Part shown: positions 8,419-17,663 of the stretch, piece by piece | Numbering within the stretch: the stretch's first letter is position 1 | Layout: every line of letters begins with the position of its first letter | NCBI GenBank assembly: GCA_029933075.1 | Contig: JAOZOW010000020.1 | Span: forward strand, 1 to 37,982 | Length of the DNA stretch: 37,982 nt | Origin: Deltaproteobacteria bacterium | GTDB taxonomy: Bacteria > Desulfobacterota > DSM-4660 > Desulfatiglandales > Desulfatiglandaceae | Direction: 5' to 3' | Position numbers and translations under genes: made by a program | Notes under the pieces: model-generated | The model's input: only the letters and a program-made list of their open reading frames with translations | The model's database searches: none | Told to the model about the DNA's origin: nothing

Positions 8419-10669
8419 GTCCTGTCCTCTCATTATAATAGGTGGCCGCAAGCCTCATATGGTTCCTCAGGGTCAGTTTGATAGGATCCAGGTTGTCCAC
8501 GTTGATGGTCACATAGATCTTTTTCCCCGGCGACCTTTCAACCAGCCCCTTGAGCAGCCGATCTCCTACGCCAAGATGTCTGTACTCCGGCCTTACGCTG
8601 GTATATCCCCGCTCCAGATAGCCATGAAGGTCTAAATGTGTCTTTTCCTCTATCTGTCTTACATAATTCGACAGGGGTTTCTTGTGGGTCATGGTGCCCA
8701 CCACCCTCTCGCCCTCCATAGCATAACCGATCAGGAAGGCCTCTTTCAGGTTGTTCCTCACCCATGAAAGGCCCACTTCACCTCCCCGCTCCACAAGCTC
8801 AAATATCTTTTCCAGGATGTCCGGGGGGACCTCTTCCGGTCTTTGAAAAAAATACCTGATCGCCCCGCCCACCTTGGTGATGGAGAAATCTTCAGGGTCC
8901 ACCTTCCAGCCCAGCACCCTCCTGACACCATGCCTTGCCGCGTAAAGAAGCAGGTATTCGCGGATGCGCAAGTAAAACCAAAAAGGATGCCTATACATGT
9001 CCTCAAGCCTGTATTTCTGGGCCCGGGACAGGAATGTGGAGAGCGTTTCCGCATCCATGCCTTCAGAGGCTCTAAATCTATGCTCGTAAGAAAAAAGGCT
9101 TTCCTCTCTTTCCACCCGTTGGATGCTGAACTCTTCCGGGTGATTGATGATGTATGAATGGTTCAGCAGCACGAACCGAAAAAAGATGGAAGAATGTATG
9201 ATATCCTGATTCCAGTCAAGAAATCTGATGGTTTCCTCAGCCTCCTCCTCTGTCTCCGTAGGGAATCCAAGGATCATGGTGGCATGATTCCAGATCCCCG
9301 CATTGGAGGCATCCCTCAGCACCCTTACCGTGTCATTCAGATTTGTCCCCTTGTTCATGAGCTGGAGGATCCTGGGATGCCCGGTCTCCACCCCCCACCG
9401 GATCAGCCGGACCCCTGCCTTTGAAAGAAGCTGGAGCCTGCTCCGCGTAAATGTACCCACAGGCTTGCACCACAGTGAAATCTGAAAATGGAGCCCCTTT
9501 TCCACAATCAGGCGGGAAATGGCTTCAAGATAGGTGGGCGTGAGGCAATCATCATTTACCGTAAAGCATGATACACCGTAACGCTGTTGCAGCTCATCCA
9601 TCTGCCCGACCGCGTTTTCAGGCGGCACAGTCTGAAACCGCTTGTTATCGTAACGGGAACAGAAGGTGCACTTCCCCCAGTAGCACCCTTCTGACAAACG
9701 GATGGGGATGATCGGCGTGGGGGAAAGGTAGCGCTGGAGCGGAAGGTCACTGAAGTCAGCGGTAGGAAGGGCCGAAATGGGCTCATGGGGACCCATCTCG
9801 GTGAAAACAAGCCTGTCCTCATGAAGGTAGACCAGATTCGGCACCTCCCCTAAAGGCCCACGGGAGGCCAATTGTTCAATCAGCCTCCTGAGGGGCCTCT
9901 CTCCGTTGTCCAGCACAAGGCTGTGACAAAATTCCGAAAAATAAGCAGGGGCTTCAAGCAGGGCCTCCTTCAGGCGCAGCACATGTTTTCCTCCAAGGGT
10001 GACATGGACGGCGGGATACTGCCTCCTGATGAACCGGGCGAGTGTCAGCGCACCGGCAAGCTGGTGTGAAGTGGATATGGAAATCCCCACAAGGGACGGA
10101 CGCTCTTCATCCATTTTCCCGGGCAAATTCTCATTATAGAACCTGAGAAACGGATTGGCCGCTTCATCTTCACTGTACTTCAGCATGCCCTGGAAGTCGG
10201 TTATTTCGGGATTTGAAAATGTGTTGAAAGTGAACGACGCCGGATAACAGGCAAGGGAGGCCAGTCTCAAAAGCTCGTAGAGACCGCTCTGGGCGGCAAT
10301 GCAGGCGGCAGGATCATAAAAACGCTCACCGTCCCTCAAGGTGTTGACCATGCCGCTCACGCCCATTATCCGTTCATCCCAGGCCTGGGGATGCTCCCTG
10401 ATATCGCGGAGGAGGCCTTTGTCCTCTTCAGAAGCCGAAAAGTACACCCCTGCCTCTTCCCGCTCTCCGATGATATGGAGCAGATCCATGAGGGTTTTCG
10501 GCTTCAGCAGGTATTCCAGAAAAAAGGCGAGGCTTGCGTCGTACTGACTGGCCCTCAGCCCCTCTTTGCGAAGATACGCAATGAGGAGCGGCAGCGCCAG
10601 GTAGGGCGTAACCGGGGTCCATACCGGGGGAAAAATCAAAAGCGTATTGAATTCTTTACAATCATCCAT
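8390..10669 (-). CDS. B12-domain-like radical SAM enzyme fused to GNAT acetyltransferase
   Basis: This 759-residue fusion has three parts. The N-terminal domain (about 1-290) resembles the B12-binding fold of the BchE-type radical SAM class (LLIFPPVWTPVTPYLALPLL..., VHVTLGGKHV), but I do not see the DxHxxG cobalamin motif. The radical SAM barrel (about 300-560) has GCYWGKCTFCSRYDNKRF, a CX4CX2C spacing rather than CX3CX2C, then WGVETGHPRIL and HATMILGFPTETEEE. The last ~120 residues form a GNAT domain with acetyl-CoA motif VRPEYRHLGVGDRLLKGL. Methyl, ring or thioether chemistry coupled to acylation is possible; the substrate is unknown. It is first gene of a two-gene minus-strand operon with the SPASM radical SAM protein. 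The ATG at 10669 is preceded by a modest AGG. Confidence 0.8.
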   Translation of the reverse strand: MDDCKEFNTLLIFPPVWTPVTPYLALPLLIAYLRKEGLRASQYDASLAFFLEYLLKPKTLMDLLHIIGEREEAGVYFSASEEDKGLLRDIREHPQAWDERIMGVSGMVNTLRDGERFYDPAACIAAQSGLYELLRLASLACYPASFTFNTFSNPEITDFQGMLKYSEDEAANPFLRFYNENLPGKMDEERPSLVGISISTSHQLAGALTLARFIRRQYPAVHVTLGGKHVLRLKEALLEAPAYFSEFCHSLVLDNGERPLRRLIEQLASRGPLGEVPNLVYLHEDRLVFTEMGPHEPISALPTADFSDLPLQRYLSPTPIIPIRLSEGCYWGKCTFCSRYDNKRFQTVPPENAVGQMDELQQRYGVSCFTVNDDCLTPTYLEAISRLIVEKGLHFQISLWCKPVGTFTRSRLQLLSKAGVRLIRWGVETGHPRILQLMNKGTNLNDTVRVLRDASNAGIWNHATMILGFPTETEEEAEETIRFLDWNQDIIHSSIFFRFVLLNHSYIINHPEEFSIQRVEREESLFSYEHRFRASEGMDAETLSTFLSRAQKYRLEDMYRHPFWFYLRIREYLLLYAARHGVRRVLGWKVDPEDFSITKVGGAIRYFFQRPEEVPPDILEKIFELVERGGEVGLSWVRNNLKEAFLIGYAMEGERVVGTMTHKKPLSNYVRQIEEKTHLDLHGYLERGYTSVRPEYRHLGVGDRLLKGLVERSPGKKIYVTINVDNLDPIKLTLRNHMRLAATYYNERTGHEIGVFINR

Positions 10670-10990
10670 ATTACCTGGCCCGTGCTCAATATAAGACTCT
10701 CAAGATCCTTGTAAAGAAACTGGGGCCTCAAGCTCCCGGTTTGGCCCGTCTTTTAAGTCTCCTCAGGGAAGCTTCCCCTCCCCCTAACGATTTAATCCAC
10801 CCCATCTGCTTAGTGATCCCATGCCTTCGCCATCAGAATGAAATCGGTCTTGAAGAATGACATTCTTATTATTTGGTAGAAATAAAATCAAAAGTATTGT
10901 AGTTAGCTATACCGAATTCTATAAAAGCGTAACATTTTAGCCCCTGATGCGGAAGGTTCATCCCGGCCCCGGGGAAGGGATCTTTTTATT
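10670..10990. other. Divergent intergenic region
   Basis: This 321-base gap separates the minus-strand radical SAM operon from the plus-strand ATP-grasp operon. Its right half is AT-rich and holds a promoter candidate for the latter (listed separately). A short palindrome GGGAAGCTTCCC lies near 10768. No open frame of interest was seen. A minus-strand promoter must also be here but I could not pick one convincingly. Confidence 0.5.
10897..10925 (+). promoter_or_regulatory. Sigma-70-type promoter candidate for the ATP-grasp operon
   Basis: TTGTAG (10897-10902), a 17-base spacer, then TATAAA (10920-10925). It lies about 65 bases before the first gene of the operon in an AT-rich patch. The match is good but not perfect and no activator site is evident. 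Confidence 0.4.
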
Positions 10991-11893
10991 ATGCATATCG
11001 GCATACTGAGTGCAAGAACTGCCAGATATCATCCCAACCGCAGATTGATAGAGGCTGCAGCCCAGGCAGGACACAGAGCAGTCCTCTTGCATCCCAAAAA
11101 CTGCATATCGAACATCAGCGCCGACAGACTGAGTGTGGAGATATCAGGTGCTCCGCAGAAAATCGATGTGCTTCTGCCCAGGATCGGGGCGAGCATCAAC
11201 CAGTATGCCCTCACCCTTGTCCGCCATTTCGAGCTTTCCGGCATCCCGGTGGTAAATGATTTCCAGTCCCTTTTGCTGACGAGGAACAAATTCCTGAGCC
11301 TCCAAACCTTAGCCCGTAATGGCATTCCCGTGCCCGAGTCTTACTATGTGAGCAATATCAAAAACTTCGAACAGGCGGTCTCCAGGTTGGGAGGCTATCC
11401 CGTGGTGGCCAAGATCATCAACAGTCGGCAGGGAAAAGGTGTAATGGTTGTAGAATCGGCGATTATCGCTAAATTCATCATGGACAACCTTATGGATCGG
11501 AGCCAGGGACTCCTTTTACAACAATTTATCCATCCTGATCGGCGTAGAGACATCAGGGCGCTGGTCCTCGGCGACCGAGTTGTGGCGGCCATGGAGTTGA
11601 AACCATCACGAGGCGACTTCCGAACCAATATCCATCTGAACGGCAAAGGCCGCACAACGACCCTGGACAAAGAGATCCAGGAGCTTGCAGTTCGTTCCTC
11701 CAGGGCCCTCGGCCTGAAGATCTCCGGCACGGATATCATTCTGGATGCCCACGGCGCTCCCTGGGTGATCGAGGCCAACTATTCGCCTGGATTCAGGGGA
11801 CTCGAGGCCGCGGCAGGCCTTGACGTTGCATCCAACATCATCCAGTATGTGGTACAAACCTGCGGGGGAAACAGATGCACATCGCCTTCCTGA
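10991..11893 (+). CDS. RimK-type ATP-grasp amino-acid ligase
   Basis: The 300-residue protein has the size and motifs of RimK-family ligases, which use ATP to join an amino acid (often glutamate) to a carboxylate on a protein or small molecule. Visible are an N-terminal pre-ATP-grasp domain (MHIGILSARTARYHPNRRLI, LLPRIGASINQYA), the ATP-binding strand YPVVAKIINSRQGKGV near residue 140, LLLQQFIHP, and the metal/substrate segment VIEANYSPGFRGLEAA near residue 258. In RimK itself this last segment is E-x-N-x-S-P-G, which is kept. It opens a tightly packed operon with a second ATP-grasp gene overlapping by 19 bases and a peptide transporter. A ribosomal S6 role is unlikely in this context; ligation of a small metabolite is the better guess. 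Confidence 0.85.
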   Translation: MHIGILSARTARYHPNRRLIEAAAQAGHRAVLLHPKNCISNISADRLSVEISGAPQKIDVLLPRIGASINQYALTLVRHFELSGIPVVNDFQSLLLTRNKFLSLQTLARNGIPVPESYYVSNIKNFEQAVSRLGGYPVVAKIINSRQGKGVMVVESAIIAKFIMDNLMDRSQGLLLQQFIHPDRRRDIRALVLGDRVVAAMELKPSRGDFRTNIHLNGKGRTTTLDKEIQELAVRSSRALGLKISGTDIILDAHGAPWVIEANYSPGFRGLEAAAGLDVASNIIQYVVQTCGGNRCTSPS

Positions 11894-12912
11894 TGGACCG
11901 ACTGGAATCCATTGATCCTGAAAATGAGACCACCTCCCATCTGATGTATGAGTGTAACCAGCGGGGCCATACGGTCTACTTCCTGGAGCCCCATGACGTC
12001 TATATCCGCGGCAACCAGGTGGTTGCCAGGATGCGGAACATCACCGTCCCACCCCACCTTTCCATGAAAAAGTACTGGCGGTCTTTGATAAGGTGCCTGA
12101 AAAAAGACGAGCTCATATTTGAGACCGTTACGGACCTTGACGCCCTGTTCCTGAGAAAAGATCCACCCCTCATGTATCAGACCATGGAGTTCCTCGAATC
12201 AGTCAACGACAAGGTGTTTATCATAAACAGCACCAGCGGACAGATCCTTGGCAACAGCAAGCTCTATATCCTCAATTTCCCCGACATTATTCCAGAGACC
12301 CATGTTTCAAGGGATCCCGCTCGGCTAAAGAAGATAATCGATGACTTCGGGGGGGCCATGGTGGTAAAACCTTTACAGCGCTATGGCGGCCAGGGGGTCA
12401 TCAAAGTCAGCGTACGGGATCGGGAAAACCTCGTTTCCCTGATCAATTTTTATGTAAGGGCCTATCGATCCTACCCGGAAAGGGAACCCATCATGGTCCA
12501 AGAATATTTGAGCGGCGTCCAGGAAGAGGGGGATGTAAGGATTCTACTCCTCAACGGGGAGATCCTCGGCGCCATGAGGAGAAAGCCCCGGTATGGAGAC
12601 TTCCGGACCAATATCCATGCCGGCGCAAAGTCCTACAAGCATGAGATAACGCGGAGGGAGAAGGAGATCTGCGCTGCCATCAAGCCGAAATTGGTCAAGG
12701 ATGGCCTCTATTTCGTTGGCATTGACGTCATTGACGGCAGACTGGTGGAAATCAACTGTGTGAGCCCGGGCGGCGTGCCCCGCATAAACCGCCTTAACAA
12801 GGTGAAGCTGGAAGCCAAAATCATCGACTTTATCGAAGAGAAAGTAAAAGAAATGAAAAGAAGAGGAAAACGCCGAAAAAAGAAAGGAAAAAATCATGAA
12901 CCTGACGCATAA
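11875..12912 (+). CDS. Glutathione-synthetase-like ATP-grasp ligase
   Basis: This 345-residue protein resembles prokaryotic glutathione synthetase (GshB) in length and layout. It has an N-terminal domain (MHIAFLMDRLESIDPENETT, GHTVYFLEPHDVYI), a central ATP-grasp region with MVVKPLQRYGGQGVIKV near residue 163, IMVQEYLSGVQEEGDVRILLLNGE near 198, GDFRTNIHAGAKS, and the C-terminal metal ligand segment VEINCVSPGG. The last 25 residues are extremely basic (KRRGKRRKKKGK), beyond the usual end. No gamma-glutamylcysteine ligase lies nearby, so true glutathione synthesis is not supported; an amide-bond-forming step on a different substrate, together with its RimK-type neighbour, is more likely. Overlaps of 19 and 17 bases with the flanking genes imply coupled translation. 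Confidence 0.82.
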   Translation: MHIAFLMDRLESIDPENETTSHLMYECNQRGHTVYFLEPHDVYIRGNQVVARMRNITVPPHLSMKKYWRSLIRCLKKDELIFETVTDLDALFLRKDPPLMYQTMEFLESVNDKVFIINSTSGQILGNSKLYILNFPDIIPETHVSRDPARLKKIIDDFGGAMVVKPLQRYGGQGVIKVSVRDRENLVSLINFYVRAYRSYPEREPIMVQEYLSGVQEEGDVRILLLNGEILGAMRRKPRYGDFRTNIHAGAKSYKHEITRREKEICAAIKPKLVKDGLYFVGIDVIDGRLVEINCVSPGGVPRINRLNKVKLEAKIIDFIEEKVKEMKRRGKRRKKKGKNHEPDA

Positions 12913-14623
12913 CGTCAAAACACACGTTCTCACCGCCAGGGTGCTCATCCTGGGACTTCTTGCCGTCATGTTTCTTATACCCTGGCGCCATGCCTATGGG
13001 GCCGACATGGTGAAAGTGGGACTCCTCCAGGAACCCAAGACCCTCAATATCTGGCTTGCCAGCGACAGGTGGTCAAGGAAGGTCCTCGGCCAGATATATC
13101 AACCGCTTTATATCAGAGACCCCAAGACCCTCAAGTTCATACCCTGGCTGGCCCAGGAACACCCCGTATATGATGAGGCCACACTTTCATACACAGTGAA
13201 AATAAGGCCCGCAAAGTGGTCCGACGGTTCTGATCTCACTTCCGAGGATGTGGCTTTCACAGGACGCCTCATAAAGGAGTTCAGGGTTCCCAGGTACGCC
13301 TCCAAGTGGAAATTCATAAAGAAGATCGAAACGCCGGACAGACACACCGTGCGATTCTATCTCAAGACACCCAAAGCGATCTTTCTCACCAGGACCCTTA
13401 CAACACCCATTGTCCAGAAAAGGGAATGGACCGAGGTAATTGAGGCCGCGAAAAAAACGGAAAAGCCCCTCCATGCCCTCCTGAATCATAAAATGGACAG
13501 GCCGGTAAGCAGCGGTCCGTTCGTACTGAAAGACTGGAAGCAGGGGGCATACCTTTTCCTTCAAAAGAACAGGTATTTTTTCGGACAGGACAAAACGATC
13601 GACAATCGAAAGCTGGGACCTCACATCGGCGGTATTATTTTCAAGATATTCGGGACATCCGATGCCGCTATCATGGCCCTGAAAAAAGGGGGCATCGACA
13701 TGTTCTGGTGGGCCATTCAGCCAGGATACCTGGAGGATCTCAGAAAGCATGAAAACATCCGTGTGTTTTACAATGAAAAGAGCGCGCTTTACTACATGGG
13801 CTTCAATGTAAGGAGGCCTCCGTTCAATGACGTGAATTTGCGCCGTGCCATCGCCACCCTGATCGACAAGGATTTTATCCTGAAGCGCATCCTTCAGGGA
13901 TACGGTATCAAGATGTACTCCATTGTGCCGCCGGGGAATCATTTCTGGTACTGCCCGAACCTGCCCCGCTATGGGGAGGGGCTCCCCAAGGAAGCCCGCA
14001 TCAGGAGGGCTTACGAAATACTCAGAAAAACGGGATATACCTGGCAGGTTCCACCCATTGACACGGAAGGAAAAATTGTGAAGGCCAAGGATATCCGCTT
14101 GCCTGACGGCAGGCCCATGAAGCGGTTCACAATCCTCACCCCACCTGCGGATTATGATCCCAATCGCGCCATGTGCGGAATGATCATACAGGAATGGCTC
14201 AGGGCCATGGGTATGCCTGCCTTCTCAAAGCCCATGGCTTTCGGGTCCCTCATTCAACAGGTGAAAACCCGCCGGGATTTCGACGCCTTTATCTTGGGCT
14301 ACGGCAACCTCTCCCTTGATCCCGATTACCTGAGAAACTTTTTTCATTCCCGCAACGACAAGCCGAAAGGCTGGAATATGAGCGGTTACAAGAACCCTGA
14401 ATTCGACCGCATTGCAGATTTATCGGCAGGCACAATGGACAGAGACAAGAGACGGGCGTTGATCTGGCAGATGCAGAAAATCATCATGAACGACGTGCCC
14501 TACATCCCCCTTTACAATCCCAAGCTGGTGGAGGCCGTGCGAAGCGACAGGTTCACCGGCTGGGTGGAGATGTTAGGAGGTATAGGTAACATCTGGTCAT
14601 TTTGCCGGTTAAGACCCAGATAG
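12896..14623 (+). CDS. Peptide ABC transporter substrate-binding protein (family 5)
   Basis: The 575-residue protein has an N-terminal signal peptide with a hydrophobic core (LTARVLILGLLAVMFLIPW) and a probable cleavage site after AYG; there is no lipobox cysteine. The mature part has the fold markers of DppA/OppA-type binding proteins: GLLQEPKTLNIW, LAQEHPVYDEATLSYTVKIR, KWSDGSDLTSEDVAFT, YYMGFNVRRPPFNDVNLRRAIA and IMNDVPYIPLYNP. It would capture a peptide, peptide-like metabolite or other ligand in the periplasm and hand it to the membrane complex encoded downstream. A hairpin terminator follows it, so it is probably made in excess over the permeases. Its position after two ligase genes suggests that the ligand may be their product or precursor. 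Confidence 0.9.
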   Translation: MNLTHNVKTHVLTARVLILGLLAVMFLIPWRHAYGADMVKVGLLQEPKTLNIWLASDRWSRKVLGQIYQPLYIRDPKTLKFIPWLAQEHPVYDEATLSYTVKIRPAKWSDGSDLTSEDVAFTGRLIKEFRVPRYASKWKFIKKIETPDRHTVRFYLKTPKAIFLTRTLTTPIVQKREWTEVIEAAKKTEKPLHALLNHKMDRPVSSGPFVLKDWKQGAYLFLQKNRYFFGQDKTIDNRKLGPHIGGIIFKIFGTSDAAIMALKKGGIDMFWWAIQPGYLEDLRKHENIRVFYNEKSALYYMGFNVRRPPFNDVNLRRAIATLIDKDFILKRILQGYGIKMYSIVPPGNHFWYCPNLPRYGEGLPKEARIRRAYEILRKTGYTWQVPPIDTEGKIVKAKDIRLPDGRPMKRFTILTPPADYDPNRAMCGMIIQEWLRAMGMPAFSKPMAFGSLIQQVKTRRDFDAFILGYGNLSLDPDYLRNFFHSRNDKPKGWNMSGYKNPEFDRIADLSAGTMDRDKRRALIWQMQKIIMNDVPYIPLYNPKLVEAVRSDRFTGWVEMLGGIGNIWSFCRLRPR

Positions 14624-14660
14624 CACCATATGACCCATAGCCATCTACATGGAGTACCTC

Positions 14661-14685
14661 AGGGCGCAATGGATGCGCCCTTTTT
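14661..14685 (+). terminator. Intercistronic hairpin terminator after the binding-protein gene
   Basis: AGGGCGCA (14661-14668) pairs perfectly with TGCGCCCT (14674-14681) around a five-base loop and is followed by a T run (14681-14685). A second T run (14691-14695) follows closely. Lying between the binding-protein and permease genes, it probably lets only part of transcription through. Confidence 0.75.
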
Positions 14686-14747
14686 GACGCTTTTTCCACT
14701 TGCCCTTCCCGTAAGGAATTTCGGATTATGAGTGGATAGCGCTACCA

Positions 14748-15725
14748 ATGGAACTGCGAAGATACATCATCCGAAGACTGGTCCAGATTGCGATCATTTT
14801 TTTTGTGATCCTGACGGTCCTGTTTATGCTTTTCCGGCTTGCACCGGGCGATCCGGTCTCCAGGATGGTCGATCCGGACATGACACCGGAAGAAGCCCAG
14901 ATTTTGATCTCCGAACTTGGCCTTGATCAACCTCTGTGGATGCAGTATCTCTATTATCTGAGAAATTTCTTTATGGGCCGGTTCGGGAACTCATTTCATT
15001 ACGGCCAGCCCGTAGTGACGATCATAGCGAACCGCTTGCCCAACACGATCCTGCTTTTTACCACTTCCATCATACTATCGGCCTTTGTAGGGGTCTTCCT
15101 CGGGAAAATCGCCTCCTGGCACAAAGGAGGAAAGGTCGATGCCTGGATGACCATAGGCGCTCTGGCAACCCACACGGTTTTTCTCCCCTGGCTTGCTCTG
15201 ATAATGATCTGGGTCTTTGCCTATAAACTGGGGTGGTTTCCCATTACAGGCATGATTTCCGAAGAAGTGTGGCTCAACCCGGAGGCGGGCATTGTGGCCA
15301 AGTCCCTTGATGTGCTTCACCACATGGCGCTCCCTTTGGCCACACTGTTTCTGATCCATTTCGGCAGTTACCTGCTCATCATGCGAAGCAGCATGCTCGA
15401 AACCCTCAAAGAGGACTATATTCTCACGGCAAGGGCAAAAGGTTTATCGGAAAAGGTAATCCGCAATCACCACGCGGCGCCCAATGCGGCACTCCCTGTT
15501 GTCACCAGCGTGGGCCTCAGCCTTGCCTTCTCCATAAACGGGGGCGCACTCACCGAAACGGTATTCACATGGCCAGGAATAGGGAGGGAATTGGTCTTCT
15601 CGGTCAGCCACAACGACTATCCCCTGGCCCAGGCATCCTTTCTCCTGATCGCCATTGTGGTGCTGGTCTCAAATCTTGTGGTTGATGTGCTATACGCATA
15701 CCTGGACCCGAGAATCAGATACTGA
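14748..15725 (+). CDS. Peptide ABC transporter permease, DppB type
   Basis: The 325-residue inner-membrane protein begins with the typical DppB/OppB start (YIIRRLVQIAIIFFVILTVLFMLFRLAPGDP), including the conserved APGDP at the end of the first helix. About six hydrophobic helices follow. The cytoplasmic coupling loop that contacts the ATPases is visible (MLETLKEDYILTARAKGLSEKVI, the EAA-type motif), and the end ADxxYAYLDPRIRY is characteristic. It pairs with the DppC-type permease 24 bases downstream. The ATG has only a weak GGA-containing upstream region. Confidence 0.9.
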   Translation: MELRRYIIRRLVQIAIIFFVILTVLFMLFRLAPGDPVSRMVDPDMTPEEAQILISELGLDQPLWMQYLYYLRNFFMGRFGNSFHYGQPVVTIIANRLPNTILLFTTSIILSAFVGVFLGKIASWHKGGKVDAWMTIGALATHTVFLPWLALIMIWVFAYKLGWFPITGMISEEVWLNPEAGIVAKSLDVLHHMALPLATLFLIHFGSYLLIMRSSMLETLKEDYILTARAKGLSEKVIRNHHAAPNAALPVVTSVGLSLAFSINGGALTETVFTWPGIGRELVFSVSHNDYPLAQASFLLIAIVVLVSNLVVDVLYAYLDPRIRY

Positions 15726-15748
15726 CATAAAGCGGGGCAGGAAGGCGG

Positions 15749-16669
15749 ATGGAATTAGCGACAAAAAAAATTGTGCTGAGATATCACTGGGTATTCCGGA
15801 TTCGAGAAGGCTGGGGGATTTTTCACCAGAGTCTCCTGGGCAAGATCGGTCTTGTCCTGTTGCTCCTCTTTGCCCTTATGGCCTTGTGCAGCTACATTCC
15901 CCCCCGGCTTGATCCCATGTATGATCCCATGACGGGTGTGGACCCAAAAATCTCCCATTCCACAGGCCCGAGCATGAGGCATTGGCTCGGCACCGACTTT
16001 ATGGGCCGAGATATCCTGAGTCAGCTCCTTGCTGGGGCCAGAATCGCTTTCATGGTGGGGGTATCTGCCGCTTTTATGAGCATCTTTCTCGGGACCGCCA
16101 TAGGCATGATCGCGGGCTATGTGGGCCGCATCATGGACACCCTGCTCATGCGACTGGCGGATATGATCATGGTGATGCCGACACTGCTGGTGGTCCTTAT
16201 CCTGTCCTCTTTATTCGGCCAGCTTAACATCTGGACCATTGTCCTGATAATCGCTCTGTTCCGGTGGCCGGGGGTATCCAGGGTGATCAGGTCACAGACC
16301 CTCTCCCTCAAACAACGACCCTTCATAGAGGCGGCGCGGGTGGCGGGAGCTTCCCACCTCAGGATTATTTTCAGACACATCATGCCCAATGTGCTGCCCC
16401 TGTCCTTCCTCTATATGACCTTCAGGGTCACCTCGGCCATTATCATCGAAGCGGCTCTGGCCTTCCTTGGTTTCGGGGATCCGGGCACCGTAAGCTGGGG
16501 CATGATGCTTCAGTGGGTATGGAAAACGGGACACATGTTCAAGGCCCCATACTGGCTCCTGCCGCCCGGAATCTGTATATCCCTTATCACCCTCTCTTTC
16601 TACATGCTGGGCAGGGCCATGGATGAAGTGCTTGATCCCAGGCTGAGGAGGGAGCAGGAAGCAGGTTAG
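15749..16669 (+). CDS. Peptide ABC transporter permease, DppC type
   Basis: The 306-residue second permease has the DppC/OppC layout: a cytoplasmic N-terminus, a first membrane helix (LGKIGLVLLLLFALMALCSYI), a periplasmic segment with HWLGTDFMGRDILSQLLAGARIAF, which is a family hallmark, further helices, and the coupling loop FIEAARVAGASHLRIIFRHIMPN. It ends with LDPRLRRE. A GGAAGG sequence lies just before the ATG. With the DppB-type protein it forms the translocation channel. Confidence 0.9.
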   Translation: MELATKKIVLRYHWVFRIREGWGIFHQSLLGKIGLVLLLLFALMALCSYIPPRLDPMYDPMTGVDPKISHSTGPSMRHWLGTDFMGRDILSQLLAGARIAFMVGVSAAFMSIFLGTAIGMIAGYVGRIMDTLLMRLADMIMVMPTLLVVLILSSLFGQLNIWTIVLIIALFRWPGVSRVIRSQTLSLKQRPFIEAARVAGASHLRIIFRHIMPNVLPLSFLYMTFRVTSAIIIEAALAFLGFGDPGTVSWGMMLQWVWKTGHMFKAPYWLLPPGICISLITLSFYMLGRAMDEVLDPRLRREQEAG

Positions 16670-16674
16670 AATCG

Positions 16675-17658
16675 GTGCTTCTTGAAGTAGAAAATCTGAG
16701 CGTCGGGTACCAGACAAAAAAGGGCTTTCTAAAGGCCGTTGAAGAGGTCTCTTTTACCCTGGAGAAAGGCAAGTCTCTCGGCTTGGTGGGAGAGTCGGGG
16801 TGCGGGAAGACCACTATCGGCATGGCTTTAATGGGCCTGTTGCCCCCAAATGGTGCGGTAACAGGGGGTCGAGTAATGTTCGAGGGCCATGATCTCCTGA
16901 AAATGTCGGAACGTGAACTGAGGGGCATCCGGTGGCGGAAGATAGCCATGATCTTCCAGGCCGCCATGAACGCCCTGAACCCTGTACATCGTGTTGATGA
17001 CCAGATCGCGGAGGCCATACTCACTCACAATCCCCAAATATCCAAGGAAGAGGCCGTCAAACAGGTAGAGGAACTCTTTGAGCTTGTAGGAATCCCCAAA
17101 ACCCGCATGAGAGATTATCCCCATCAATACAGTGGGGGGATGAAGCAAAGGGCCATCATAGCAATGGCCTTGGCATGCCGACCCAAGCTGATCATAGCCG
17201 ACGAGCCCACTACAGCGCTGGATGTCATTGTTCAACACCAGATACTCCAAGAGACAAAAAACCTGCAAAAAGAATTTAATATCAGCATTATTTTCATCTC
17301 GCACGATATTTCCATAGTGGCTGACGTATGTCATCATATCGGCATCATGTACGCGGGACAGCTGGTAGAGTACGGGCGACGCGAAGAGGTCTTCAACAAC
17401 CCCATGCATTATTATACAAAGGCCCTGCTCTCTTCCTACCCCACCCTCAGCAGGGAGAAAAAGCAACTCCTGCCTATCCCGGGCGATGCGCCGAATCTGG
17501 TCGAGCCGCCCCCGGGGTGCCGTTTTTGTGACAGGTGCAGCGCCTCCGGGGCTACCTGTAAGACGGGGCCGCCCGAATGGGTGGAAATCACTCCTACTCA
17601 CCGGGCCCTCTGCGATCGCTGTCTCGAAGATTGCGGAGAAAGAAAACATAAGAGTTGA
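16675..17658 (+). CDS. Peptide ABC transporter ATPase, DppD type
   Basis: The 327-residue ATPase shows Walker A GESGCGKTT (near residue 40), the ABC signature YSGGMKQRAIIAMAL and Walker B LIIADEPTTALD, plus an H-loop in IIFISHDIS. The C-terminal oligopeptide-transporter extension with cysteines (PPGCRFCDRCSASGATC) is present; in the family this can hold an iron-sulfur cluster. Translation begins at GTG, five bases after the preceding stop; no ATG is available at that position. It forms a heterodimer with the next ATPase. Confidence 0.9.
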   Translation: MLLEVENLSVGYQTKKGFLKAVEEVSFTLEKGKSLGLVGESGCGKTTIGMALMGLLPPNGAVTGGRVMFEGHDLLKMSERELRGIRWRKIAMIFQAAMNALNPVHRVDDQIAEAILTHNPQISKEEAVKQVEELFELVGIPKTRMRDYPHQYSGGMKQRAIIAMALACRPKLIIADEPTTALDVIVQHQILQETKNLQKEFNISIIFISHDISIVADVCHHIGIMYAGQLVEYGRREEVFNNPMHYYTKALLSSYPTLSREKKQLLPIPGDAPNLVEPPPGCRFCDRCSASGATCKTGPPEWVEITPTHRALCDRCLEDCGERKHKS

Positions 17659-17663
17659 GTGTT

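Noticed and set aside
11875-12912. True glutathione synthetase
   Set aside because: No gamma-glutamylcysteine ligase accompanies it, the tail is unusual and it is embedded in a three-ligase operon with a peptide transporter.
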